Source of the DNA: Thermohalobaculum sp039815685
GTDB lineage: Bacteria > Pseudomonadota > Alphaproteobacteria > Rhodobacterales > Rhodobacteraceae
Assembly (NCBI GenBank): GCA_039815685.1
Contig: JBCBYV010000015.1
Location: 47,449-111,448 of the forward strand
Reading direction: 5' to 3'
DNA length: 64,000 nt
Part shown: piece after piece, positions 38,366 to 47,286 of the stretch
Layout of the letters: each line of letters starts with the position of its first letter
Numbering within the stretch: the first letter of the stretch is position 1
Notes under the pieces: generated by a model
Database searches by the model: none
The model's input: only the letters and a program-made list of their open reading frames with translations
What the model was told of the DNA's origin: nothing
Made by a program: the position numbers and the translations under genes

Positions 38366-38858
38366 CCAGGCCCCGCCCGCTCCGCCCCCCCTGCCGCTCC
38401 GCCGCGCGACGGCCGACGACATGCCAGCACTCGCCGCCCTCGCCGTCGCCGCCTATGGCAAATACGTCGAGCGTCTCGGCTACGAACCGCCAGCCATGCG
38501 CCCGGACTTCGCGGCCCATATCGCGCGGGGCGAGGTCGAGCTGCTGCCCGGCCCCGCAGGCCCCGACGCCTATCTCATCCACTTCGCGGAAGCCGACGCC
38601 TGGGTGATCGAAAACCTCGCTGTCGCCCCGGCGGCCCAAGGGCGAGGCCTCGGCCGCGCCCTCCTCGCCCATGGCGAGGCGACGGGCCGCGCCGAAGGCC
38701 ATGCCCGCGCCATCCTCCTCACCAACATCGTGATGACGGAGAACCAGGCCCTGTACACCCGCCTCGGCTGGCGCGAGACCGGGCGCAGGCCCTACAAGGG
38801 CACCCAGGTGATCGACTATGAGAAGCCGCTCCAGCGGACCAGCGAAGGAAGCCCATGA
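38358..38858 (+). CDS. GNAT family N-acetyltransferase
   Basis: A 166-residue acetyltransferase with the acetyl-CoA pyrophosphate loop QGRGLGRALL at ~residues 94-103 and the C-terminal motif ENQALYTRLGWRETGR. The Pro-rich N-terminus is ~13 residues. The start is GTG 38358, inside the end of aroC; the stop overlaps the next gene by four bases (ATGA). The substrate is unknown. The overlaps show that aroC, this gene and the HAD gene form one transcription unit. Confidence 0.85.
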   Translation: MSDQAPPAPPPLPLRRATADDMPALAALAVAAYGKYVERLGYEPPAMRPDFAAHIARGEVELLPGPAGPDAYLIHFAEADAWVIENLAVAPAAQGRGLGRALLAHGEATGRAEGHARAILLTNIVMTENQALYTRLGWRETGRRPYKGTQVIDYEKPLQRTSEGSP

Positions 38859-39565
38859 CGATCAAGGCCGCGATCTTCGACGTCTTCGGCACCTGCGTCG
38901 ACTGGCGCCGCGGCGTGGCGGAGGCCGTCGCCCCCGCCTTCGCCGCCAAGGGCATCGCCCTCGATCCGGCCGCGTTTGCCGACGCCTGGCGCGCGGAGTA
39001 CCAGCCCGGCATGGAGGCGGTGCGCAGCCAGGGCCGCCCCTATACCGCCCTCGACATCCTGCACCGCGAAAACCTTGACCGCGCCCTTACCGCCACCGGG
39101 CTCGAGGCCACGTTCTCGGAGGCGGAGAAGGACGCCCTCAACCGCGCCTGGGAGAAGCTGCCGGCCTGGCCGGACGTCCCCGCGGGCCTCACCGCGATCC
39201 GCGCCCGCGTCCTCGTCGCCCCCTGCTCGAACGGCTCCATCGCGCTTATGAGCCGCCTCGCCCGCTTCGCCGGCCTCGAATGGGACGCGATCCTCGGCGC
39301 GGAGATCGCCCGCGACTACAAGCCGAAGCCCGTGGTCTACACCGCTTCGGCCGCAGCCTTCGGCCTCGCGCCCGAGGAACTGGTGATGGTCGCAGCCCAT
39401 AACGACGACCTCGTCGCCGCCCGTGCGCAGGGCCTTCGCACCGCCTTCGTCCCCCGCCCCGCCGAACACGGGCCCGGCCAGACAAAGGACCTCGCCCCGA
39501 GCGAGGACTGGGACATCGTGGCCGAGGATTTCCACGCCGCCGCCGCCGCCCTTCCGGGCGCCTGA
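38855..39565 (+). CDS. Haloacid dehalogenase type II-like hydrolase
   Basis: The 236-residue HAD protein has the type II (S)-2-haloacid dehalogenase layout: nucleophile Asp9 in AIFDVFGTCVDWR, the Ser/Asn of motif II in LVAPCSNGS, Lys in DYKPKPVVY and the acidic motif VAAHNDDL. Such enzymes remove halide from 2-haloacids, but many close relatives have other substrates. It overlaps the GNAT gene by four bases and is followed 30 bases later by an acetyltransferase. True dehalogenase activity is likely but unproven. Confidence 0.85.
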   Translation: MTIKAAIFDVFGTCVDWRRGVAEAVAPAFAAKGIALDPAAFADAWRAEYQPGMEAVRSQGRPYTALDILHRENLDRALTATGLEATFSEAEKDALNRAWEKLPAWPDVPAGLTAIRARVLVAPCSNGSIALMSRLARFAGLEWDAILGAEIARDYKPKPVVYTASAAAFGLAPEELVMVAAHNDDLVAARAQGLRTAFVPRPAEHGPGQTKDLAPSEDWDIVAEDFHAAAAALPGA

Positions 39566-39595
39566 CCGCAACGCGCCGCGCGGAGGACCGAACCC

Positions 39596-40174
39596 GTGGA
39601 GACCCCGCCCGACCGTGATCACGGCACTCAGGCCAGCTTCGACACCCGCGCACCTGCAGCGCTCGCCCGGCATCACCGCGCCCGCCGCCTCCTCCGACAG
39701 TACAACGACAGCGCATCGACGGAGGCCGATCTTCGCCGCCGGACGCTCGAGGACCTGCTGGGCTCGGTCGGTGAGGGCGTCTGGATCGAGCCGCCCTTCC
39801 ATTGCGACGACGGCGCCAACATCGCGCTCGGCGCCGGCGCCTTCCTCAACTTCAACTGCGTCTTCCTCGACGGCGCACCGATCACGCTCGGCCCCGGCAC
39901 GCTCCTCGGCCCGGCGGTGCAGATCTACGCCACGACCCACCCGCTCCGCGCCGAAGACCGGATGTTCGACCGGGACGGCATCCCGGCCTACCGCACGACG
40001 GCCGAGCCGGTGAGGATCGGCGGGCATGTCTGGATCGGCGGCGGCGCGATTATCCTGCCCGGCGTCACCATCGGCGACGGCGCAGTCATCGGCGCGGGCG
40101 CGGTCGTCACCGACGATGTGCCGCCAAGCACCTTCGCCGCCGGCAATCCCTGCCGCGTCCTCCGAACCCTCTGA
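39596..40174 (+). CDS. Left-handed beta-helix sugar O-acetyltransferase (Maa/NodL type)
   Basis: The 192-residue protein has the N-terminal maltose-acetyltransferase cap (~residues 25-65) and a hexapeptide-repeat beta-helix with ISLGAGAFLNFNCVFLDG-like turns, the catalytic His in ATTHPL, and PVRIGGHVWIGGGAIILPGV. It transfers acetyl from acetyl-CoA to a sugar hydroxyl. The start is GTG 39596 with GGAGG nine bases upstream. It sits between the HAD and oxidoreductase genes on the same strand and is probably cotranscribed. Confidence 0.88.
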   Translation: METPPDRDHGTQASFDTRAPAALARHHRARRLLRQYNDSASTEADLRRRTLEDLLGSVGEGVWIEPPFHCDDGANIALGAGAFLNFNCVFLDGAPITLGPGTLLGPAVQIYATTHPLRAEDRMFDRDGIPAYRTTAEPVRIGGHVWIGGGAIILPGVTIGDGAVIGAGAVVTDDVPPSTFAAGNPCRVLRTL

Positions 40175-40196
40175 CCCGAGCCCGAGGAGAAAACCC

Positions 40197-41195
40197 ATGC
40201 AGAACACCCAGGTCATCCTCGCGAACCGACCCGTGGGCGTGCCGACGCCGGAGCATTTCGAGATCCGCGAAGCGCCGGTGCCCGACCCGGCGGAGGGCGA
40301 GGTGCTCGTCCGCCTCACCCACTGGTCCGTCGATCCCGCGCAGCGCGGCTGGGCGAACGATGTGCCCAACTACTCCCCGCCCGTCGCCCTCGGCGACCCG
40401 ATGCGCGCCTTCGCGGTCGGCGACGTCCTAGCCTCACGCGATCCCAGATACGCCGAAGGCGACGTGGTCGAGGGGCTCCTCGGCTGGCAGACCCACACGG
40501 TCGTGAAGGGCGACGCCATCGCGCGCAAGGTGACGGAGACCGACCTGCCCCGCACCCACGCCCTCGGCATCCTCGGCCTCAACGGCACCACCGCCTATTT
40601 CGGCCTCCTCGAAAGCTGTGCCGCGCGCGAAGGCGACACCGTCGTCGTCTCCACCGCCGCCGGCGCCGTGGGCTCCACCGTCGGACAGATCGCCAAGATA
40701 AAGGGCTGCCGCACCGTCGGCATCGCCGGCGGGCCCCAGAAGGTCCGCCGGTGCACCGAGGAATTCGGCTACGACGCGGCCATCGACTACAAGGCCGAGG
40801 ACGTCGCCGCCGCCGTGGCCGAGCACTGCCCGGACGGCGTCGACTGCTATTTCGACAATACCTGCGGCCCCATCTCGGACGCGATCATGACCCGCCTCGC
40901 CCAGGGCGCCCGCATCACCATCTGCGGCACGGCCGCGATCACCGAATGGGACCCGATCCCCATGGGCCCCCGCGTCCACCGCCAACTGCTGGTGGCCCGC
41001 GCGAGGATCCAGGGCTTCCTCGTCTTCGACTACAAGGACCGCCTCGCAGAGGCCCGCGAGGCGCTGGCCGGCTGGCTCCGCGCCGGTACCCTCACCACCC
41101 GCGAGCACATCCTCGAAGGCCCCGAAGCCGCGCCCGCCGCCATCCAAATGCTCTACAAGGGCCAGAACACCGGCAAACTCATCGTCGCGGTCTGA
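40197..41195 (+). CDS. NADP-dependent medium-chain dehydrogenase/reductase (alkenal/curcumin reductase type)
   Basis: The 332-residue protein matches the zinc-free MDR branch that reduces alpha,beta-unsaturated aldehydes and ketones (leukotriene B4 dehydrogenase/curcumin reductase type). Seen are THWSVDPAQRGW near the N-terminus, the NADPH motif VVSTAAGAVGSTVGQIAKIKG, and the late FLVFDYKDR. The ATG at 40197 follows GAGGAG. It is the last gene of the aroC series and likely detoxifies reactive carbonyls, although its substrate is not shown by sequence. Confidence 0.9.
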   Translation: MQNTQVILANRPVGVPTPEHFEIREAPVPDPAEGEVLVRLTHWSVDPAQRGWANDVPNYSPPVALGDPMRAFAVGDVLASRDPRYAEGDVVEGLLGWQTHTVVKGDAIARKVTETDLPRTHALGILGLNGTTAYFGLLESCAAREGDTVVVSTAAGAVGSTVGQIAKIKGCRTVGIAGGPQKVRRCTEEFGYDAAIDYKAEDVAAAVAEHCPDGVDCYFDNTCGPISDAIMTRLAQGARITICGTAAITEWDPIPMGPRVHRQLLVARARIQGFLVFDYKDRLAEAREALAGWLRAGTLTTREHILEGPEAAPAAIQMLYKGQNTGKLIVAV

Positions 41196-41333
41196 CCGCC
41201 GGGGCGAGGCGCCGTTTCGCCTCGTCCCGCCGATGGCACCGCCCTCAAGAGCGCCGCCCTAATGAACGCCACCGTGAAGAGCGCCATGTTCGATAGGCTT
41301 GGAGACGCGGCTGGCCTGCGGTAGTCGAGGGCC

Positions 41334-41933
41334 ATGAAATTGGCGCTTGTCTTTCTCCTTTCCTCGGCCGGCTTTGTCGTCGGCGCGCTGGCACTCCCGG
41401 CAGTCCCGGAACTCTTCTTCGTCGCAGGCGGTCTCGGCGTCCTAGGCGTTCTCCTACTGCTGCGCGCGTCGGTCGGGCGCCGACGGCGGCAACGCATCGT
41501 AGTGGACGGCTCCAACGTGATGCATTGGGCCGACGGGAACCCGCGGATCGAGGTCCTGCGCGACGTCGTCCGGTACATCGAGAGCCTCGGTCTCGAGCCC
41601 GGCGTGATCTTCGATGCGAATGCCGGCTATCTCGTCTCCGGCCGATACCTGCACGACGGCGCATTCGCCCGGATGCTGAAGCTGCCGCGCGACCACGTCA
41701 TGGTCGCAGCGAAGGGCACGCCGGCGGATGTGCTGATCCTGAAGGCCGCCAAGCTCTACGGCGCGCGCGTGGTCACGAACGACCGCTACCGCGACTGGGC
41801 AGACCGGTTTCCCGAGATCCGTGAGCCGGGCTTCCTCGTCCGGGGCGGCTATCGCAACCGCCGCCCCTGGCTGAACCTCGCAGATCCAGCCACCGGGAAA
41901 CGCACCGCACCGGATGACGCCGCAGTCCGATGA
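41334..41933 (+). CDS. Membrane-anchored NYN/Zc3h12a-like ribonuclease domain protein
   Basis: The 199-residue protein starts with two hydrophobic helices (residues ~3-22 and 26-44) and a basic patch (RRRRQR), followed by a PIN-like domain of the Zc3h12a/NYN type. The acidic active-site residues are visible: Asp58 in VVDGSN, Asp94 in FDANAG, Asp132 in ADVLILKAA, and Asp150/Asp154 in TNDRYRDW. The family cleaves RNA. The domain would face the cytoplasm from the inner membrane. Membrane tethering of this nuclease fold suggests surface-linked RNA turnover, which is inference. It stands alone. Confidence 0.82.
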   Translation: MKLALVFLLSSAGFVVGALALPAVPELFFVAGGLGVLGVLLLLRASVGRRRRQRIVVDGSNVMHWADGNPRIEVLRDVVRYIESLGLEPGVIFDANAGYLVSGRYLHDGAFARMLKLPRDHVMVAAKGTPADVLILKAAKLYGARVVTNDRYRDWADRFPEIREPGFLVRGGYRNRRPWLNLADPATGKRTAPDDAAVR

Positions 41934-42032
41934 TCGGCGCTCTCGCCTCGATCGGGAGCGCGGCGCAGGCAGTCCCACATCCCCCGCGCTTCTCGGGAAC
42001 GCGATCAGGGGAACCCGCTCAGGGGAACGCGC

Positions 42033-42425
42033 TCACGCCTCGCCCGCGGCCTTCGGCACGATGCGGCCAAGGGGGCGGGCGCCCAGGATGTGGACGTGGT
42101 AGTGGGGCACTTCCTGCACGCCATCCTCGCCCGCGTTCGAGATGATGCGAAAGCCGTTGCCGCCCACCGCCTCGGCCACGCCCTTCTCCCGGGCGACCTG
42201 GCTCACGAGCCGGGCGAAATCCGCGAGTTCCGCATCCGATGCGCGCGCGCCGAAATCGTCCGCGTTCACGTATGACCCCTTGGGGATCACCAGCACATGA
42301 CAGGGCGCCTTGGGATGGATGTCCTCGAAGGCCAGGCTGTGCGCGCTCTCCGCCACCTTCGTGCACGGGATCGCGCCCTTCAGGATCTTCGCGAAGATGT
42401 TCTCGGGATCGTAGTCATAGGCCAT
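42033..42425 (-). CDS. HIT family nucleotide-binding protein
   Basis: The 130-residue protein has the histidine triad HYHVHILG near residue 107 and the FxxILxGxIPxxKV start of the HINT branch. HINT proteins hydrolyse purine nucleotide phosphoramidates. It lies 29 bases after the ABC ATPase on the same strand, so they may be cotranscribed, although no functional link is known. Confidence 0.93.
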   Translation of the reverse strand: MAYDYDPENIFAKILKGAIPCTKVAESAHSLAFEDIHPKAPCHVLVIPKGSYVNADDFGARASDAELADFARLVSQVAREKGVAEAVGGNGFRIISNAGEDGVQEVPHYHVHILGARPLGRIVPKAAGEA

Positions 42426-42454
42426 GGCAGGGCTCCGTCGCGCGGTGGGAGAAG

Positions 42455-43390
42455 TCAGGCGGCCGCCTGGGTGAGGGAGAGGAACACATCCTCCAAATGC
42501 GGCTCTTCCGTCGAGATGTCCACGATGGCGAGCCCCTTGGCCACCGCCGCCTCCACCAGCGCAGGCGCCGCCGTCTCGCTCTTGCGAAAGGTCAGCGCCA
42601 GCGTATCCGGGGCCCGCAGCTTCGCCTCGACGCCCGGGCCGAAATCGGGCGCCGCCGCGATCTCGCCCGAGAGCCGCAGCACCAGCGTCTTGGCATCGAG
42701 CCTAGCCAGCATCGTCGCCTTGTCCTCGCAGGCCACGATCTCCCCGTGATCGATGATGGCGATGCTGTCGCACATCGCCTCCGCCTCCTCGAGGTAATGC
42801 GTCGTCAGGATCACGGTCGTCCCGGCATCGTTGAGCTCGCGTACATAGTCCCACAGAAGCCGGCGCAGCCCGATATCCACCCCCGCCGTCGGCTCATCCA
42901 GCACCAGCACATGCGGGTTGTGGACGAGCGCCTTCGCCACCAGGAGCCGCCGCTGCATGCCGCCCGAAAGCGTGCGGGCATAGGCATCCGTCTTGTCGCC
43001 GAGCCCCACGCGCTCCAGGATCTCCCGGCTCCGCCGCTCCGCCCTCGGCACACCATAGAGCCCCGCCTGCGTCTCGAGGCTCGCGAGCGGCGTGAAGAAC
43101 GGGTCCATGTTCAGCTCCTGCGGCACGACCCCGATGGCCGCGCGCGCCTGGCGCGGGTTCACATCCGCATCGAAGCCCCAGATGCGCACGCTGCCCGCTG
43201 TCTTCAGCACAAGCCCCGCCAGGATGTTGATGAAGGTCGACTTGCCGGCACCGTTGGGCCCCAGAAGCCCGAAGATCGAGCCCGCCGGCACATCGAGGTC
43301 CACGCCCTTCAGCGCCCGCTTCGCCTCGCCCGCGCCCGATGCCTCATAGACCTTCTCGAGCCCCCGAACCTCGATCGCATTCACCGGCAT
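42455..43390 (-). CDS. ABC transporter ATP-binding protein (ABC-2/YadG type), no adjacent permease
   Basis: The 311-residue ATPase has Walker A GPNGAGKS, signature LSGGMQRR, Walker B VLVLDEPTAGVD and a switch His in TTHYLEEAE, followed by a ~90-residue C-terminal regulatory domain. This is the YadG-like subgroup that normally pairs with an ABC-2 membrane protein such as YadH. No permease gene lies on either side: the next gene on this strand is HIT and upstream is a divergent VPLPA-CTERM gene. I chose ATG 43390; the earlier in-frame start adds 18 residues that do not belong to the domain. Confidence 0.87.
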   Translation of the reverse strand: MPVNAIEVRGLEKVYEASGAGEAKRALKGVDLDVPAGSIFGLLGPNGAGKSTFINILAGLVLKTAGSVRIWGFDADVNPRQARAAIGVVPQELNMDPFFTPLASLETQAGLYGVPRAERRSREILERVGLGDKTDAYARTLSGGMQRRLLVAKALVHNPHVLVLDEPTAGVDIGLRRLLWDYVRELNDAGTTVILTTHYLEEAEAMCDSIAIIDHGEIVACEDKATMLARLDAKTLVLRLSGEIAAAPDFGPGVEAKLRAPDTLALTFRKSETAAPALVEAAVAKGLAIVDISTEEPHLEDVFLSLTQAAA

Positions 43391-43542
43391 CGCATCCCCC
43401 TTCGCCTTCCTGCAGGCACATGGCGCGAAAGCTGCCCCTGTCACTGCCGCAGCCGTAAACCGCGCTGTTCAAATGCTGCACATGCGTGTACGGTTTTGAC
43501 ACATAGATCTGACGACCATCCCACACTCCCAGGAGGATCAGC

Positions 43543-44205
43543 ATGAAGAATCTTGCTATCTTCGCTGCGTTCATAACCGCGGCCTCAGCACAGGCCGCGC
43601 CGGTAACCGTCACGTCGCTTGCAGATTTCAACACCGCAATCGCCGGTGCCCCGACCAGCACCGAGACCTTCGACAGCGACGTGGCGGGTGGGGTGAGCAT
43701 CGCCTTCGCCAACGGCACCACATCGACGCTCTCGGGCGGCTCGCTCGCTTTCGCGGCCGTCGACAACTCGGTGACCGGGGGCGTATTTCAGGGTTTGGTG
43801 GATGGCGACGGCAGCACCGGCGCCCTCTTTCTCACCCTTGATTTCGGGACGCCCGTCATCGGCTTCGGGGCCGATTTCACCTCCGGCGGGAACCCGAGTT
43901 TTCCTGGCGCGGACGACAACAGCGGCGTCGAGTTTTCGGTGGACGGCGGCACCACCTTCTTCGATCTCACAGATGAGCTTGGCGCCAGCGAGGGATTCCT
44001 CGGCGTGATCGATCTCATGTCGACGTTTCAGACCGTGCTCTTCCGCAGCAGCTCGATAGATTCGGATGAAGGCTCTTTCGGTGTCGATAATCTGATCCTC
44101 GCCAACACCACGACGGAGATCCCCGTTCCGGCCTCTGCGCTCCTCCTGGCAGCGGCGCTCGGCGGGCTCGGGATCGCCTGCCGCCGGAGGCAACGCAGCA
44201 TCTGA
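43543..44205 (+). CDS. VPLPA/PEP-CTERM-type exported protein
   Basis: The 220-residue protein has a signal peptide (residues 1-18, ending AQA-APV), a beta-rich middle without Cys and a C-terminal sorting tail: IPVPASALLLAAALGGLG followed by RRRQR. That layout (VPxPA, hydrophobic helix, basic end) is the VPLPA-CTERM signal processed by an exosortase in Rhodobacterales. The mature protein would be released or held at the outer surface, often with exopolysaccharide. AGGAGG is present before the ATG, and TTGACA at 43496 could be a -35. Neither exosortase nor polysaccharide genes are in the window. Confidence 0.85.
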   Translation: MKNLAIFAAFITAASAQAAPVTVTSLADFNTAIAGAPTSTETFDSDVAGGVSIAFANGTTSTLSGGSLAFAAVDNSVTGGVFQGLVDGDGSTGALFLTLDFGTPVIGFGADFTSGGNPSFPGADDNSGVEFSVDGGTTFFDLTDELGASEGFLGVIDLMSTFQTVLFRSSSIDSDEGSFGVDNLILANTTTEIPVPASALLLAAALGGLGIACRRRQRSI

Positions 44206-44275
44206 ACACGCCCTTGGCCATGCCCCGCCCCAGCGCTATCGTCCCGGCGAGGCGCTCAGCGGCGGAGGTGCGAGC

Positions 44276-44458
44276 ATGGCGACCAAGGTCCCCGAAATCG
44301 TCGAGGTGACGACCCGCCGGGTCTCCTGTGTGGGTCAGGGCGGCGCCCTCGGCCATCCGCTCGTCTACATGCAGATCGGTCCCCGCGGGTATGTCGATTG
44401 CGGCTATTGCGACCGGCGCTTCGTGCTGAAGACCGGCGCGTCGGGCGAGGCGCACTGA
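44276..44458 (+). CDS. zf-CHCC small zinc-finger protein (NDUFS6-like)
   Basis: A 60-residue protein with the C-x8-H-x14-C-x2-C pattern (Cys18, His27, Cys42, Cys45) of the zf-CHCC family, the same fold as the mitochondrial complex I subunit NDUFS6. It includes GGALGHPLVYM and CGYCDRRF. In alphaproteobacteria such proteins are thought to associate with NADH dehydrogenase; that is family knowledge, not visible here. Its TGA stop shares one base with the polA start (TGATG). Confidence 0.92.
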   Translation: MATKVPEIVEVTTRRVSCVGQGGALGHPLVYMQIGPRGYVDCGYCDRRFVLKTGASGEAH

Positions 44459-47286
44459 TGGGCCTCGCAAAGGGCGACCACCTCTACCTCGTCGACGGCT
44501 CCGGCTACATCTTCCGCGCCTACCACGTGATGCCGCCGCTTACCCGGCGCTCAGACGGGCTGCCCGTGGGCGCGGTCGCGGGCTTCTGCAATATGCTCCA
44601 CCGCTTCGTGCAAGGGCTCGCGAAGGACGCGCCGACCCATCTCGCCGTGATCTTCGACTACTCCTCCAAGAGCTTCCGGAACGACTTCTACCCCGACTAC
44701 AAGGCCCACCGGCCCGACCCGCCGGAGGATCTGAAGCCTCAGTTTCCGCTCATCCGCGACGCCACCCGCGCCTTCTCGCTCCCGTGCATCGAGCGCGAAG
44801 GCTACGAAGCGGACGACATCATCGCGACCTATGCGGAGGAAGCGCGGGCGGTCGGCGCCCGCTGCACTATCGTCAGCTCCGACAAGGACCTCGCCCAGCT
44901 CGTGGGCGGCGGCATCGTGCTCTTCGACCCGATGAAGGAGACCACGATGGATGTCGAGGAGGTCGAGGCAAAGTACGGCGTCGGGCCCGAAAAGATGGTC
45001 GATATCCAGGCGCTCGCCGGCGACAGCGTCGACAACGTCCCCGGCGCCCCAGGCATCGGCCTCAAGACGGCGGCGACGCTCCTGCAGGACTACGGCGATC
45101 TAGACACGCTGCTGGCCCGCGCCGAGGAGATCAAGCAACCCAAACGCCGCCAGACCCTGATCGACTTCGCCGACCAGATCCGCGTCTCGAAGCGCCTCGT
45201 CACCCTCGACCGCGAAGTGCCGGACCTCGAGGCGACGGACGAATTCGTCCTCCAGCCGCCGAACCCGGACAAGCTCCTCGGGTTTCTGAAGGAGATGGAG
45301 TTCCGCACCCTCACCCAGCGCGTCGCCGAGGCGCATGGCGTCGAGACCCCGGCGATCGAGGACACACGCAAGGAAACCGATACCGAGGGCGAGGCGGACA
45401 CAGCGGACGGCCCCGGCGCCCTCCGCGAGCTGCCCGACCTCGACGCCAGCACCTACGAGACCGTCACCACCCGCGGGGCCCTCGACGCGCTCATCGCCGA
45501 GGCGCATGAGAGCGGGCTCCTCTGCATCGATCTCGAGACGACGTCGCTCAACGAGATGGTGGCGGAGATCGTCGGCATCGCCCTCTCCCCCGCCCCCGGC
45601 CGCGCGGCCTATGTGCCCGTCAACCACGTCGAGGGCGAGGCGGACCTCTTCTCCGGCAGCGCGCGCATCGAGGGTCAGCTCACCCTCGACGAGGCGCTCG
45701 CCGCTCTCAGACCCATCCTCGCCGACCGCGCGATCCTCAAGATCGGGCAGAACCTCAAATACGACATCAAGGTCTTCGCCCGCCACGACGTCGCGCTCGA
45801 GCCTATCGACGACACGATGCTGATCTCCTACGCGCTCGACTCAGGGCTCGGCGGGCACGGCATGGACGAGCTTTCCGAGCGCCATCTCGGCCACCGCCCC
45901 CAGCCGATCAAGGAGCTCATCGGCAGCGGCAAATCCGCGATCACCTTCGACCGCGTGCCCATCGAGAAGGCCGCGCATTACGCCGCCGAGGACGCGGACA
46001 TCACGCTCCGCCTCTGGCACAAGCTGAAGCCCCGCCTCGCCGCCGAGCGCGTCTCGACCGTCTACCACACCCTCGAACGCCCGCTGGTCCCGGTGCTCGC
46101 GGAAATGGAGCGCACCGGCATCAAGGTCGACCGCGAAATCCTCGCGCAGATGTCCGGCCGCTTCGCCCAGAAGATGGCGGGCCTCGAGGAGGAGATCCAG
46201 CAGCTCGCCGGGCGCAAATTCAACGTCGGCTCGCCCAAACAACTCGGCGAGATCCTGTTCGACGAGATGGGCCTGCCCGGCGGCCGCAAGGGCAAGACCG
46301 GCGCCTGGGGCACCGGCGCCGACGTCCTCGAAGCGCTGGCGGCGGAGGGCCACGACCTGCCCGCAAAGGTGCTCGACTGGCGCCAGATCTCGAAGCTCAA
46401 ATCCACCTACACCGACGCGCTCCCCACCCACATCAACCCGGAGACGGGGCGCGTCCACACCTCCTTCTCCCTCGCCGCCACCTCCACCGGCCGCCTCGCC
46501 TCCACGGACCCCAACCTCCAGAACATCCCCGTGCGCACCGAGGAGGGCCGCCAGATCCGCACCGCCTTCATCGCGGAGCCCGGCAACGTCATCCTCTCGC
46601 TCGACTACTCCCAGATCGAGCTCCGCATCCTCGCCCATATCGCAGGGATCGAGGAGCTGCGCACCGCCTTCCGCCGCGGCGAGGATATCCATGCCATCAC
46701 CGCGTCCGAGGTCTTCGGCGTCCCCGTCGAGGGCATGGACCCCATGGTCCGCCGGCAAGCCAAGGCGATCAATTTCGGCGTGATCTACGGCATCTCCGCC
46801 TACGGCCTTGCCAACAACCTGCGCATCCCGCGCGACGAGGCGCAGGCCTTCATCGACGCCTATTTCAAGAAGTTCCCCGGCATCCGCGACTACATGGAGG
46901 ACACCAAGGCCTTCGCGAAGAAGCACGGCTTCGTCGAGACCCTTTTCGGGCGCAAGATCCACACGCCGGGCATCCAGCAGAAGGGCCCGCACCGAGGCTT
47001 CGCCGAACGCGCCGCCATCAACGCCCCCATCCAGGGCAGCGCCGCCGACATCATCCGCCGCGCCATGATCCGCCTGCCGAGCCACATGGCCAGCACCGGC
47101 AGCGTGAACAAAATGCTCCTCCAAGTCCACGACGAACTCCTGTTCGAGGTGGGGGAAGACAGCGCGGAAGAATTTGCCGATAGTGCAGCTGAAATGATGC
47201 AGCTTGCAGATGGCCCCGCTGCACGAGTAGCAGTTCCATTGGTTGTTGATCGAGGGAGTGGATCAAGTTGGGAGCAAGCACACTGA
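44458..47286 (+). CDS. polA: DNA polymerase I
   Basis: PolA (942 residues) has all three domains: the N-terminal 5' nuclease (~1-300), a 3'-5' exonuclease with its DxE motif intact (IDLETTSLN) and the polymerase domain with motif A LDYSQIELR, motif B RRQAKAINFGVIYG and motif C LQVHDELLFE. It repairs DNA and replaces Okazaki primers. The start overlaps the zf-CHCC stop. From about 47165 the base composition drops and codons become AT-rich, although the encoded C-terminus (VAVPLVVDRGSGSSWEQAH) is still a normal PolA end. The last ~40 codons thus look imported. Confidence 0.96.
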   Translation: MGLAKGDHLYLVDGSGYIFRAYHVMPPLTRRSDGLPVGAVAGFCNMLHRFVQGLAKDAPTHLAVIFDYSSKSFRNDFYPDYKAHRPDPPEDLKPQFPLIRDATRAFSLPCIEREGYEADDIIATYAEEARAVGARCTIVSSDKDLAQLVGGGIVLFDPMKETTMDVEEVEAKYGVGPEKMVDIQALAGDSVDNVPGAPGIGLKTAATLLQDYGDLDTLLARAEEIKQPKRRQTLIDFADQIRVSKRLVTLDREVPDLEATDEFVLQPPNPDKLLGFLKEMEFRTLTQRVAEAHGVETPAIEDTRKETDTEGEADTADGPGALRELPDLDASTYETVTTRGALDALIAEAHESGLLCIDLETTSLNEMVAEIVGIALSPAPGRAAYVPVNHVEGEADLFSGSARIEGQLTLDEALAALRPILADRAILKIGQNLKYDIKVFARHDVALEPIDDTMLISYALDSGLGGHGMDELSERHLGHRPQPIKELIGSGKSAITFDRVPIEKAAHYAAEDADITLRLWHKLKPRLAAERVSTVYHTLERPLVPVLAEMERTGIKVDREILAQMSGRFAQKMAGLEEEIQQLAGRKFNVGSPKQLGEILFDEMGLPGGRKGKTGAWGTGADVLEALAAEGHDLPAKVLDWRQISKLKSTYTDALPTHINPETGRVHTSFSLAATSTGRLASTDPNLQNIPVRTEEGRQIRTAFIAEPGNVILSLDYSQIELRILAHIAGIEELRTAFRRGEDIHAITASEVFGVPVEGMDPMVRRQAKAINFGVIYGISAYGLANNLRIPRDEAQAFIDAYFKKFPGIRDYMEDTKAFAKKHGFVETLFGRKIHTPGIQQKGPHRGFAERAAINAPIQGSAADIIRRAMIRLPSHMASTGSVNKMLLQVHDELLFEVGEDSAEEFADSAAEMMQLADGPAARVAVPLVVDRGSGSSWEQAH

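Noticed and set aside
47150..47286. Possible frameshift or pseudogene at the polA C-terminus
   Set aside because: Despite the composition change, the residues match a normal PolA end (VPLVVD...W..AH), so the gene is intact.
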